Notes under the pieces: generated by a model
Databases searched by the model: none
What the model was told of the DNA's origin: nothing
The model's input: only the letters and a program-made list of their open reading frames with translations
Part shown: positions 1 through 7,921 of the stretch, one piece after another
How the letters are laid out: every line of letters begins with the position of its first letter
Numbering within the stretch: position 1 is the first letter of the stretch
Made by a program: the position numbers and the translations under genes
DNA from: Pirellulales bacterium
GTDB lineage: Bacteria > Planctomycetota > Planctomycetia > Pirellulales > Lacipirellulaceae
Assembly: GCA_022841705.1 (NCBI GenBank)
Contig: JALHQZ010000002.1
Coordinates: 620,001 to 684,000, forward strand
Length of the DNA: 64,000 nt
Direction of reading: 5' to 3'

Positions 1-743
1 TGCCCGCCATCATTCGCATCACTTCTGGCATCTCGGCTGGCGCCGCGTATGGCGTGGATCGGCCCGTGCTGCGGATCGGTAGTGATCCGAGCTGCGAAAT
101 CTGTTTGCCGATGGTCGAGATTCCTGCGCAAGCGGTGACGCTGGAGTTTCGCGATGGCGGCTACAACGTGTACAACCGGGGCGGCGTGGCGCTGGGATTA
201 GCGAATGCTGCGCTCAATCCGGGTGGCCGCGGACGGTGGGGCGAAGGCGAATCGCTCGAACTGCCCGCCGGTGTGCGACTGCTAATGGAGTACGACGGCG
301 ACCCGCGCCCGGCGCCGCAGATGACGCCGCGCGAAGTCGAAACGCCGTACGCCGAACTCCTCGCCGAACAGATCGATAATTCGGTCGACGCCAAAGCGGC
401 CAAGAGCAAAACGCTCACGCAACTGGCGATCATCGGGGCCTGCGTGGTTGCGGGCGCGCTGATGATTTTCGGCAAGCCCGCCACGCCGACCGCCGTGAAG
501 CCACCGGAGTTTGACGCCCTCATCACCACGCTGCTGAAGGACGAAGCGTTCGCGCCACTCCGCACCCGCTTGCAGGCCGCCCAAACCGCCTTGGTGCGGG
601 GCAACAAGGATTTGGCCCGCGAACGGTTCGGCGCCCTGCGCGACGCGCTCGTCGCTCACCCCGAGCGCCTCGTCGGTGAAGCGAACGCCCCGCGGCAATC
701 GGCGCTATCGTACGTTGAGTACCGGTTGGGCAGTCTGCGGTAG
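1..743 (+). CDS. FHA-like domain membrane protein (5' edge of window)
   Basis: The reading frame is open to the left edge. The first two bases, TG, are in frame and are followed by Pro-Ala-Ile-Ile-Arg, so the start codon is probably an NTG whose first base lies just outside the window, giving about 247 residues. An internal GTG at 54 would cut the domain. The N-terminal ~90 residues carry the forkhead-associated pattern VLRIGSDPSCEICLP, typical of the phosphothreonine-binding loop region. One membrane segment follows (about residues 139-158, LTQLAIIGACVVAGALMIFG), then an Ala/Arg-rich helical tail. FHA domains bind phosphothreonine partners of Ser/Thr kinases; the partner here is unknown. The function beyond the domain is inferred. 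Confidence 0.7.
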   Translation, partial: PAIIRITSGISAGAAYGVDRPVLRIGSDPSCEICLPMVEIPAQAVTLEFRDGGYNVYNRGGVALGLANAALNPGGRGRWGEGESLELPAGVRLLMEYDGDPRPAPQMTPREVETPYAELLAEQIDNSVDAKAAKSKTLTQLAIIGACVVAGALMIFGKPATPTAVKPPEFDALITTLLKDEAFAPLRTRLQAAQTALVRGNKDLARERFGALRDALVAHPERLVGEANAPRQSALSYVEYRLGSLR

Positions 744-898
744 AGTCGGCGGCCAGCGCTTGCTGCGGTGTCTCAATTCAGCGGCGGTTTGTCGGCGCTA
801 ATCGCATTGCGGGGGGGCGGCCGGCGCGCAGAATGGGGATTCTCTTCAGCGATGGGCGGTTCCACGCTGACCCCCCTGCCCTGCCATGCGTTGTGCTG

Positions 899-2188
899 AT
901 GTCCGAGTCTTCTCCCGCTCGTGAGCAAGTTCCCTCCGCCGGTTGGTTGCGGTGGGTCATCTGCGCATTGCTCTTTTTCGCCACGACGATCAACTACATC
1001 GATCGCGCGGTGCTCGGCGTTCTGGAGCCGGAACTGCAGAAGCTCACCAAGTGGAGCGCCACGGAGTACGGCAACATCAACGCCACCTTCTCGGCTGCAT
1101 ACGCGATAGGGTTTCTCTACGCCGGGTGGCTGATCGACCGCATCGGGGTGCGGTTGGGCTATGCGCTTTTTTTAGTGGTGTGGTCGCTCGCAGCGGCGGG
1201 ACATGCGCTGGTGGAAAGCACCGTGGGGTTTGCACTCGCGCGGTTCGCATTGGGTTTAGGGGAAGCGGGCAACTTTCCGGCCGCAATCAAAACGGTGGCC
1301 GAGTGGTTCCCGAAGCGCGAACGCGCGTTTGCCACGGGCATTTTCAATTCGGGTAGTAACATCGGCGCGCTCCTGGCACCGTGGATCGTGCCGATCTTAT
1401 TCGCCGCGTATGGATGGCAGGCGGCGTTCGTCGCCACTGGGCTCGTGGGTTTACTATGGGTCTTGTTCTGGTGGCCGATCTATCGCACGCCGCGCGAACA
1501 CCAGCTGCTTTCACCCGCCGAACTGGCGTACATCGAAAGTGATCCCAGCGATCCACCCATAAAGGTTTCCTGGGGCCGCTTGTTGCCTTTCCGGCAAACC
1601 TGGGCGTTTGCGCTCGGTAAGTTGCTAACCGATTCCATCTGGTGGTTCTATCTGTTTTGGTTCCCCAAGTTTATGAACGAACAGTTCGCGGTGGACATCA
1701 AATCGATCGGTCTGCCGATGATTACGGTCTACCTGCTGGCCGACATCGGCTCGATCGCCGGCGGGTGGCAGAGTTCGTGGCTATTGGGCCGCGGCTGGTC
1801 CGCGAACGCGGCGCGGAAGTTAGCGATGCTTACTTGCGCACTCTGCATCGTACCTGTAGCGGCAGCTCCGCTGGTTTCGAATCAATGGGCCGCCGTACTC
1901 TTGGTGGGGATCGCAGCGGCGGCGCATCAAGGGTTTTCGGCCAACCTGTTCACCCTCACGTCGGACATGTTCCCGCGGAAAGTGGTCGGCTCGGTCGTAG
2001 GAATCGGCGGGTTCGCCGGCGCCATGGGGGGCCTGATCATGAATCTGGCCGCCGGGCGGCTAAAGGATTTGACCGGCAATTACATCGCGATTTTTTCCGT
2101 CGCAGCGCTGGCGTATCTGGTGGCGCTCGCGGTGATTCATATCCTCGCCCCGCGGCTGGAGCCGGTTCAGTTGGGCGAAACGGCGTAA
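899..2188 (+). CDS. MFS transporter, ACS/ExuT-like anion:cation symporter
   Basis: About 430 residues and 12 hydrophobic segments. The NYIDRAVLGVLEPEL motif after TM1, the GWLIDRIGVRLGY loop 2-3 signature and GLGEAGNFPAAIKTVAEWFP are characteristic of the ACS family (hexuronate, glucarate and related organic acid symporters). This suggests uptake of a sugar acid with a cation at the inner membrane; the exact substrate cannot be read from the sequence. ATG 899 (MSESSPAREQ) is chosen because the upstream extension to 833 adds a Pro/Cys-rich stretch that is not transporter-like. No strong Shine-Dalgarno precedes either start. No metabolic neighbours point to a substrate. Confidence 0.85.
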   Translation: MSESSPAREQVPSAGWLRWVICALLFFATTINYIDRAVLGVLEPELQKLTKWSATEYGNINATFSAAYAIGFLYAGWLIDRIGVRLGYALFLVVWSLAAAGHALVESTVGFALARFALGLGEAGNFPAAIKTVAEWFPKRERAFATGIFNSGSNIGALLAPWIVPILFAAYGWQAAFVATGLVGLLWVLFWWPIYRTPREHQLLSPAELAYIESDPSDPPIKVSWGRLLPFRQTWAFALGKLLTDSIWWFYLFWFPKFMNEQFAVDIKSIGLPMITVYLLADIGSIAGGWQSSWLLGRGWSANAARKLAMLTCALCIVPVAAAPLVSNQWAAVLLVGIAAAAHQGFSANLFTLTSDMFPRKVVGSVVGIGGFAGAMGGLIMNLAAGRLKDLTGNYIAIFSVAALAYLVALAVIHILAPRLEPVQLGETA

Positions 2189-2207
2189 CGCCTGTAGACA
2201 TTTTATG

Positions 2208-2247
2208 TTGGATGCCACTGCCCGGCTTGTCCGGCAGTGGCATCCAA
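2208..2247. repeat. Hairpin repeat after the MFS gene
   Basis: Perfect 15-bp inverted repeat (TTGGATGCCACTGCC at 2208-2222 and its complement at 2233-2247) with a 10-nt loop, 20 bp after the MFS stop. No T-run follows, so it looks like a dispersed REP-type hairpin rather than a canonical intrinsic terminator, although it could stabilise the 3' end. Confidence 0.7.
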
Positions 2248-2352
2248 CGGTAACTGCTAGCACGAACGTTCTTCGTCTTCCCTCCTCGCGGTAAGTTCTC
2301 TATCCTCCCGACGCTGAGTTTTGCTCATTGGCGCCGGCTGGAGAATCTCGCG

Positions 2353-3561
2353 ATGCGTTCGCTCTACGCTTCCATCATCCACTTCGTATTTGCAACCACC
2401 ACGCTGGCTCAACTGCCGCCGGCGATTGCGGATCGCTACGGCGCCCCGGCTGTCGCGCAGAACCCGAGCAGCGCGAGCCCCGCGCCCTTCATGCCGATGG
2501 CTAGCGCCGTGGCGCCTGGCGCAACGCCCGCGCCGCTGAACCGGCCGCTCACACCCACCAAACTTTCCAGCGAACAGGGCCAAATTCTGCGCGAGTACGA
2601 TATTCGCCCGTTCACACAGCGAATCCAAGGCAACCAACATCCTGAGCAAGCGGTGGTCGATTGGATTCTGCGCGAGACCGGCTACGAGACGTGGCACTCG
2701 TCAATCCATGCCTCGCTTAACGCCACCCGCGATTCGCTTACGGTGTACCACACCCCGGAGATGCAAGCGCTGGTGAGTGAGATCGTCGATCGCTTTAACA
2801 ACTCCCGCGGCCAAGAGCGAGCCTTTTCGCTGCGCGTGGTGACGGTGCGCAACCCCAACTGGCGCACCAAAGCACTCAGCCTGATGACACCGCTAACGGT
2901 CCAGTCGCCCGGCGTGCAGGGGTGGCTTATTCCGCGCGAGAACGCCACGCTGCTGCTGGCGGAGCTCAACCGCCGCACCGACGTGCGCGAATACACCTCC
3001 GCCGACCAACGCGTGCAAAGTGGCGAGTCGATCGTCATTTCCACCATGCGCAATCGCAGTTACACGCGCGGCCTCACCCGGGTACCGAACGCGTGGCCCG
3101 GCTTCCAGCCCGACATCGGCCAAGTGGAAGAAGGGGCAGCACTGGAATTCAGCCCACTGCTCTCGCAGAATCTCGACACTGCCGATGCAGTGATCAAGCT
3201 CCGCATGAACCAAGTCGAAAAACTGGTGCCGGTGATGCTGGATGTCCCGTCACCCGTGGCGAACAATCAGCGGATGCAAATCGAAGTGCCGCAGATGACG
3301 ATGATGAACCTGCACGAACGTTTCCGCTGGCCCACCGACCAAGTACTGCTCTTGAGCCTTGGCGTGGTCGGCGCCCCGGCCGGTTCGGCGGGGGGCTCGT
3401 TTGCCGACATGATCCCCGGCATGAACTCCGCGCCGCGGGCCGATGCGCTGCTGATCGTTGAGGTGAAAAACACCGTCACGCCGAGCGTGGCAGGCCAAGG
3501 GAGCACGCTAGCGCCCGTCTCCACCGCCGGCCGACCGGCGGGGACGTTCACGCGGTACTAG
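2353..3561 (+). CDS. Secreted protein of unknown function, secretin-like C-terminal half (tentative)
   Basis: 402 residues with an N-terminal hydrophobic signal (MRSLYASIIHFVFATTTLAQ) and a Pro/Ala-rich linker before a folded region. GGAG at 2339-2342 supports ATG 2353. The segment with VQSGESIVISTMRNRSYTRG, then EEGAALEFSPLLSQNLDTAD and IKLRMNQVEKL resembles the strand pattern of secretin-domain proteins, in which a G..L.F.P.L motif leads a beta-barrel strand, but no N-domain or full barrel is recognisable. It is probably periplasmic or envelope-associated. No neighbour explains its role. The gene is clearly real; its function is not known. Confidence 0.6.
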   Translation: MRSLYASIIHFVFATTTLAQLPPAIADRYGAPAVAQNPSSASPAPFMPMASAVAPGATPAPLNRPLTPTKLSSEQGQILREYDIRPFTQRIQGNQHPEQAVVDWILRETGYETWHSSIHASLNATRDSLTVYHTPEMQALVSEIVDRFNNSRGQERAFSLRVVTVRNPNWRTKALSLMTPLTVQSPGVQGWLIPRENATLLLAELNRRTDVREYTSADQRVQSGESIVISTMRNRSYTRGLTRVPNAWPGFQPDIGQVEEGAALEFSPLLSQNLDTADAVIKLRMNQVEKLVPVMLDVPSPVANNQRMQIEVPQMTMMNLHERFRWPTDQVLLLSLGVVGAPAGSAGGSFADMIPGMNSAPRADALLIVEVKNTVTPSVAGQGSTLAPVSTAGRPAGTFTRY

Positions 3562-3700
3562 CGGAAGTCGGAGGGAGGAATGCGGAATCGGCCAGCCGCA
3601 GACGAAAAATTGACCGCAAGCAACTCCCCACTCCGCATTCCCACTTCTGCCTTCGCCTCGCTCGCCGAATTGGCCCGCATCGGGTAAACTTTCGCCCACT

Positions 3701-5014
3701 ATGAGTAGCGCACCAGCACACAAATCGCGCCGGGTGGTCATCACCGGCATCGGCGTCGTCGCCCCGCTTGGCAATGGTTCACTGGCCGAGTTTTGGAACG
3801 CCCTGGCGAGCGGCCAGAGTGGCGTCGGCTCTTGCGAGCACGTGCCGGGCGAAAAATCTCCGCTGAAAATCGCAGCCGAAGCAAAGTACTTCACGGGCGA
3901 CATCGCGAACTTCGGCGAGCTTGAGGCCGACAAAAAGAAAGCGATTCGCAAGGGCCTCAAGGTGATGTGCCGCGAAACGCAGATGGCGATTTCGGCCGCC
4001 GAAGCGGCGCTTACCGATAGTGGTTGCCGCACGGGCCTCGACCCCGAGCGGGCCGGCGTGGTGCTCGGCAGCGATTACATGCTCACCGTGCCGATCGACT
4101 ACGAAGGCCCGATCACGAAGTGCGCCGACGGCGGCCAGTTCGAGTATTCGCGCTGGGGCAAAGAGGGCCTCCGCGAAATGCAGCCGCTGTGGATGCTCAA
4201 GTACCTGCCGAACATGCCGGCTAGCCACATCGCAATTCTCAACGATCTGCGCGGGCCGAACAATTCGCTCACCATGCGGGAAGCTTCGAGCCTGATGGCG
4301 ATCGGCGAAGCGTTCCGCACTATTGCCCGCGGCCATGCTGACGTGATGGTCGCCGGAGCAACCGGCACGCGCGTCCTGCCGATGCAGGCGATTCACGCCC
4401 TGCAAACCGAAGAGGTGGCGGCCGACGGCGAACCGGCCACTGCATCGCGCCCGTTCGACGCCAACCGCCGCGGAATGGTGTGCGGCGAAGGCGCCGGGAT
4501 GGTGGTGCTCGAAGCGCTGGAAACGGCCCAGGCCCGCGGCGCCCGCATTTACGGTGAAGTCCTGGGCTTCGGCACGAGCCAAGTCGCCGACCGCCAACTG
4601 CGCGGCGAAACGACGGCGGCGCTGACCAACGCCATGCGCGCCGCGCTGCACGATGCAAAAACTTCGCCCGCCGATGTGGGCCATCTCAACGCGCACGGTC
4701 TCGCCACCCGCGCCGGTGATGCGGCCGAAGCGCAAGCGATTGCCGCCGTGTTCGGCGAGCGCGCAAGTTCACTGCCGCTGGTGGCTCTCAAGAGCAGCAT
4801 CGGCAACCTTGGCGCCGGCGGCGGCGCGGTGGAGTTGGCTGGGAGCTTGCTCGCGCTGCAGGCAGGCGAGTTGCCGCGAGTGCTGAACTGCGATTCACCC
4901 GATTCGGCATGCGCGCCGGTCACGAAGAGCGGCGTTTCGCCTGGCGGGAGTTTCTTGGCGACAAACGTCACGCCGCAGGGCCAAGCGGCGGCGATTCTGG
5001 TCAGAAAACTGTAA
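3701..5014 (+). CDS. Beta-ketoacyl-ACP synthase homologue with altered active site
   Basis: 437 residues with full-length thiolase fold of the FabF type: start VVITGIGVVAPLGNG, GPN motif at about 185, MGEAF-like IGEAF, VAGATG, and the C-terminal KSS (Lys363). Aligned by eye with the orthodox FabF in this window (47332-48576), the nucleophilic Cys is Glu193 (MREASS versus TACASA), the first His is kept (NAHG, His331), and the second is Asn368 (SIGN versus SLGH). Cys-to-Gln/Glu change is known in chain-length factors and decarboxylating KSQ domains, so condensation activity is unlikely. It may decarboxylate malonyl-ACP, partner another ketosynthase or be regulatory. It stands alone, not in the fab cluster. 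Confidence 0.85.
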   Translation: MSSAPAHKSRRVVITGIGVVAPLGNGSLAEFWNALASGQSGVGSCEHVPGEKSPLKIAAEAKYFTGDIANFGELEADKKKAIRKGLKVMCRETQMAISAAEAALTDSGCRTGLDPERAGVVLGSDYMLTVPIDYEGPITKCADGGQFEYSRWGKEGLREMQPLWMLKYLPNMPASHIAILNDLRGPNNSLTMREASSLMAIGEAFRTIARGHADVMVAGATGTRVLPMQAIHALQTEEVAADGEPATASRPFDANRRGMVCGEGAGMVVLEALETAQARGARIYGEVLGFGTSQVADRQLRGETTAALTNAMRAALHDAKTSPADVGHLNAHGLATRAGDAAEAQAIAAVFGERASSLPLVALKSSIGNLGAGGGAVELAGSLLALQAGELPRVLNCDSPDSACAPVTKSGVSPGGSFLATNVTPQGQAAAILVRKL

Positions 5015-5017
5015 GCG

Positions 5018-5048
5018 TTGTGTCACGAATCGGCGATTGCCTTATAAT
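5018..5048 (+). promoter_or_regulatory. Possible sigma-70-type promoter for the esterase gene
   Basis: Perfect TATAAT at 5043-5048 with TTGTGT at 5018-5023 and a long 19-bp spacer, 58 bp before the esterase start at 5106. The -10 is strong and the -35 weak. Confidence 0.35.
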
Positions 5049-5105
5049 GCCGGTGGGTCACGTTTTAGTGCGCCCTTCGCATCGCCCCTACTGTGTTCGT
5101 GATCA

Positions 5106-6587
5106 ATGTTCGCATGTCGCTCTTTCTTGATTGGTATTGTCACCCTGTTCGTGGCGCGGCCTCTGATCGCGCAATCGCCGCCCGATCCTAACTACGTCCG
5201 TCAGCAAGTCTTCGCTTCCTACGCGGACTTCAAAGCAGAACTTTCGGCCATCAGCGCGACGACGGACGCGACCGCACGCACCACCCGGCTCAACACCTTG
5301 TGGGGTAATCTGCGGAATGCGGGCCAGGTGCCGTATGCACAGGGCGATCAAGTGGCATTTCTTTATCGTGGCGGCACGACCAGCGTTTCCTTTCCCGGTG
5401 ACGCGAACGGTTGGAGTGGCACGGCGTTCCGGGCGTCGCAGGTGGCTGGCACCGATTTGTGGATGTACGAAACGCGGTTGGCGACCGACGCGCGGGTCGA
5501 TTACAAGATCATCACCGGCGGTTCATCGTGGAATCTCGACCCCGCCAACCCGCTGCAAATGTGGAGCGGGTTCGGTCCCAATTCTGAACTCCGCATGCCG
5601 GCGTATCAGTACCCGCACGAGACGATTCGCCGGGCGAACGTGGCGCGCGGAACGCTCGGCGCCAACGTGCGGGTGACCAGCGCGCAGCTTGGCTACGACG
5701 TGAACTACCGCGTTTACAAACCGGCCGGGTACGATCAGCAGGCGCTCGCCAACTTGCCTGTGGTGTACGTGACCGATGGCCATGAGTACTCGGCCGACCA
5801 CATGGGAAGCTTGGTGGCGGTGCTCGACAATCTGATCGACGACGGTTCGCTGCGTCCCACGGTGGCCGTGTTCATCGATCCGCGCGATCCGAACAACAGT
5901 GGGAATAACCGGCGGGCGAGTGAACTGGTCCTCAACCCCAAGTACGCGAACTTCATGGCGGATGAGTTGCGCACAGTGATCGACGGCGCTTACCGTACGT
6001 CACAGTCGGCTGACGACCGGATGATTCTGGGCACTTCGCTCGGCGGCCTTAATTCGGCGTACTTCGGCGCGACCAAGAGCAATGTGTTCCACAAGATCGG
6101 CATTCAATCGCCGGCGTTCCAGGCGGGTTCGAGCATCTACGACATGTACCGCAAAGCGCCCACCGCGCCGCTAGAAATCTTCATGACCGCCGGCACCATT
6201 AACGACGGTAATGGCGGCCCCACGATGCAGGCGATCTTGCAGCAGTTCGGCTATGACTACACTTACACCACCGCGAACGAGGGGCATTCGTGGGGCAACT
6301 GGCGCGGGCAACTGAGCGAGATGCTCATCGAGCTCATCGGCCCTCCAAAACCGGGTGACTTCAACGGCGACGGCCAAGTGAACGCCGCCGACTACACCCG
6401 CTGGCGCGACGGGCTGGGCGCAACGTTCACCGCAGCTGATTACCAGACATGGGTAAGCCATTTCCAAGGAGCGGCGAGCGCCGCGGTGGCGATTCCCGAG
6501 CCGAATGCCACGCTTGCTGCCGGAATTATTGGAGTCTTTACCGCGCTTCGTCATTTCTGCGTTCTCTGGTGCCGGGTGATCGAATAA
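5106..6587 (+). CDS. Secreted esterase (esterase D/enterochelin-esterase type) with dockerin-like segment and PEP-CTERM-like tail
   Basis: 493 residues. Signal peptide (SFLIGIVTLFVARPLIAQS), an N-terminal carbohydrate-binding/E-set-like segment (VSFPGDANGWSGTAF), then a PF00756-type alpha/beta hydrolase with nucleophile elbow GTSLGG and a likely catalytic His in NEGHSWGNWRGQL. At the C-terminus comes one GDFNGDGQVNAADYTRWRDG dockerin/EF-hand-like calcium loop, then AIPEPNATLAAGIIGVFTAL followed by basic residues, which resembles a PEP-CTERM sorting signal. The enzyme is predicted to be exported and surface-processed or anchored, hydrolysing an ester of a polysaccharide or siderophore; the substrate is unknown. 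Confidence 0.8.
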   Translation: MFACRSFLIGIVTLFVARPLIAQSPPDPNYVRQQVFASYADFKAELSAISATTDATARTTRLNTLWGNLRNAGQVPYAQGDQVAFLYRGGTTSVSFPGDANGWSGTAFRASQVAGTDLWMYETRLATDARVDYKIITGGSSWNLDPANPLQMWSGFGPNSELRMPAYQYPHETIRRANVARGTLGANVRVTSAQLGYDVNYRVYKPAGYDQQALANLPVVYVTDGHEYSADHMGSLVAVLDNLIDDGSLRPTVAVFIDPRDPNNSGNNRRASELVLNPKYANFMADELRTVIDGAYRTSQSADDRMILGTSLGGLNSAYFGATKSNVFHKIGIQSPAFQAGSSIYDMYRKAPTAPLEIFMTAGTINDGNGGPTMQAILQQFGYDYTYTTANEGHSWGNWRGQLSEMLIELIGPPKPGDFNGDGQVNAADYTRWRDGLGATFTAADYQTWVSHFQGAASAAVAIPEPNATLAAGIIGVFTALRHFCVLWCRVIE

Positions 6588-6662
6588 GACTCACTCCATT
6601 TGAGTGGTGGGTGATGACAAGCGCCCGACATTCTGGCTAGGCGGCATCATGCGGCTGTGTGC

Positions 6663-6986
6663 GACGCATGGTTCCTAAGGGCGGAAGGCCTGTTTAACGT
6701 GGCTACCGAAATCGAACGGCTCGACGCGGAACCGTAAGGCGGCTGAAAGCTGATCGATAGCTACGGCGGCAAATTGCTCCACGAACAATCGCACGGCGAA
6801 GCATTCGTCACGCTCGTCGAAAACCGGTTTGGCCAAGGCCTCTACTTCCTCGACGAACCCGAAGCCGCCTTCTCGCCGCAGCGCATCGTGCCAATCGTGT
6901 ACAAAGAGACGGAGCACTACCGCGTGATCAATCAGTTTATGGAGGCGCCGGACCGGATGCTCAAACACCTACTGGCCGACGCTTGA
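6663..6986 (+). pseudogene. Decayed AAA family ATPase (COG3910-like)
   Basis: A single frame from about 6663 reads WFLRAEGLFNVATEIERLDAEP, then an in-frame TAA (6735), GG, an in-frame TGA (6744), then KLIDSYGGKLLHEQSHGEAF and GLYFLDEPEAAFSPQR, ending PIVYKETEHYRVINQF and MLKHLL. These match successive blocks of the predicted ATPases with the LHEQSHGE and Walker B DEPEAALSP motifs. Two nonsense codons, a missing N-terminal half (no Walker A), and a deletion of the roughly 35 residues that normally lie between SPQR and the YEETEHYQ block show a dead remnant. It lies between the esterase and the convergent fae-like gene. Confidence 0.8.
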
Positions 6987-6997
6987 CGAGGCGCGAA

Positions 6998-7543
6998 CTA
7001 TAGCTCGCCATTAAGCCCCAGCTCGTGAAAGTAGTGCGCCACCTGCGATTGGTTCTCGAGCAGCCACTCGATCGTCGGCTCACCCGCGAGCGCTTTGCGG
7101 ATGACCTTCACGGTCGCCTCGCGATGGACGTCGAACAGCGCTGCATGGTCAATCTTCTCCACGCTCATGATGCTGGGGTCGAGCCACACGCTGTAAATGA
7201 TGCCCAGCTCGCTGGCCTGCTGCGGCTGGATGAGCCCTTCGCGGACCGTATCGAGCACCCCGTTGGCGATCGCCGCCTGCACGGTCCCCATCAGCACGTT
7301 AGTGTATTTTTCACTGGTGACCGTCACCTTGCTGACCATGAGCGTCGCGGGCTTCACCTGCACGTCGCAGTTCAGCAGCGCGAAGATGCGCGTGTGGCCC
7401 TTCACTTGGTTGCCCAGCAGCCCCGCGAGCGCCGTGCCGACGGGCCCATCGAGCTCGCCAATCACTATCTCGGGCTCAGCGGTGAGATATGCCTCGGCGC
7501 CTTCAACGAGTGCTTCAGCGGTGCAGAGTCCGATTCGGGGCAT
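6998..7543 (-). CDS. Formaldehyde-activating enzyme (Fae) family protein, non-canonical paralogue
   Basis: 181 residues spanning the whole Fae domain: EALVEG near the N-terminus, DGPVGTALAGLLGNQVKGH, then VKPATLMVSKVT and the YEAT-like HREATVKVIRKALAGEP. Fae condenses formaldehyde with tetrahydromethanopterin in C1 oxidation, a pathway present in many planctomycetes. In canonical Fae the EALVGxGNEVAHID segment holds the proposed catalytic His17; here the corresponding stretch AEALVEGAEAYLTAEPE has no His. It may therefore be one of the divergent planctomycete Fae-like paralogues with altered or no formaldehyde activity. No other methanopterin gene is nearby. Confidence 0.75.
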   Translation of the reverse strand: MPRIGLCTAEALVEGAEAYLTAEPEIVIGELDGPVGTALAGLLGNQVKGHTRIFALLNCDVQVKPATLMVSKVTVTSEKYTNVLMGTVQAAIANGVLDTVREGLIQPQQASELGIIYSVWLDPSIMSVEKIDHAALFDVHREATVKVIRKALAGEPTIEWLLENQSQVAHYFHELGLNGEL

Positions 7544-7577
7544 GGAAAAACAGCCTATGATTTGGGAGTGAGCGTTT

Positions 7578-7644
7578 GTAGCTTGCTTCCGCGACCCGAG
7601 CGATTAGAGAGCAACTTCTCGCTCGGGTCGAGGACCCAAGCTAC
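7578..7644. repeat. Two-tier hairpin repeat
   Basis: Inverted repeats nested in one another: GTAGCTTG 7578-7585 with CAAGCTAC 7637-7644, and CGACCCGAGCGA 7592-7603 with TCGCTCGGGTCG 7619-7630. It lies between the divergent fae-like gene and the nusA promoter. Confidence 0.65.
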
Positions 7645-7668
7645 CGGGAAAACGCCCCTTCCCACCGG

Positions 7669-7697
7669 TTGACACCCCCCAATTCCTGCCCTATCCT
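7669..7697 (+). promoter_or_regulatory. Predicted promoter of nusA
   Basis: TTGACA at 7669-7674, a 17-bp spacer, and TATCCT at 7692-7697. The -35 is perfect and the -10 matches 4 of 6. It would give a leader of roughly 215 nt before nusA. Confidence 0.55.
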
Positions 7698-7756
7698 TTA
7701 CCGATTACCGACGCTCCATCGTTCTACCCCCTCCACAGGGTCAGGGCTTATGACTG

Positions 7757-7778
7757 AAGCCGGCGAAAGCCGGCTTTT
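7757..7778 (+). terminator. Terminator-like hairpin in the nusA leader
   Basis: AAGCCGGC (7757-7764), GAAA tetraloop, GCCGGCTT (7769-7776), then TT. The stem is perfect and has a stable tetraloop, but the T-run is short. It lies 60 bp after the predicted promoter and about 145 bp before nusA, so it may be an attenuator through which NusA affects its own synthesis (inference). Confidence 0.5.
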
Positions 7779-7921
7779 GGCGTCGATAGGGCGAGCGGCT
7801 TGCCATGGAAGGTTAGCCCCACGCAACACAATCCGACAATTTGAACTGCCCCCCGGCGGGGCGAACTGCTCTCATGGCATCAACCGCCTTAAGAGAGTGG
7901 AAACGCCGGGAAAGACTTGCC

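Noticed and set aside
3779..4735. Long minus-strand frame across the ketosynthase homologue
   Set aside because: Shadow of a conserved gene.
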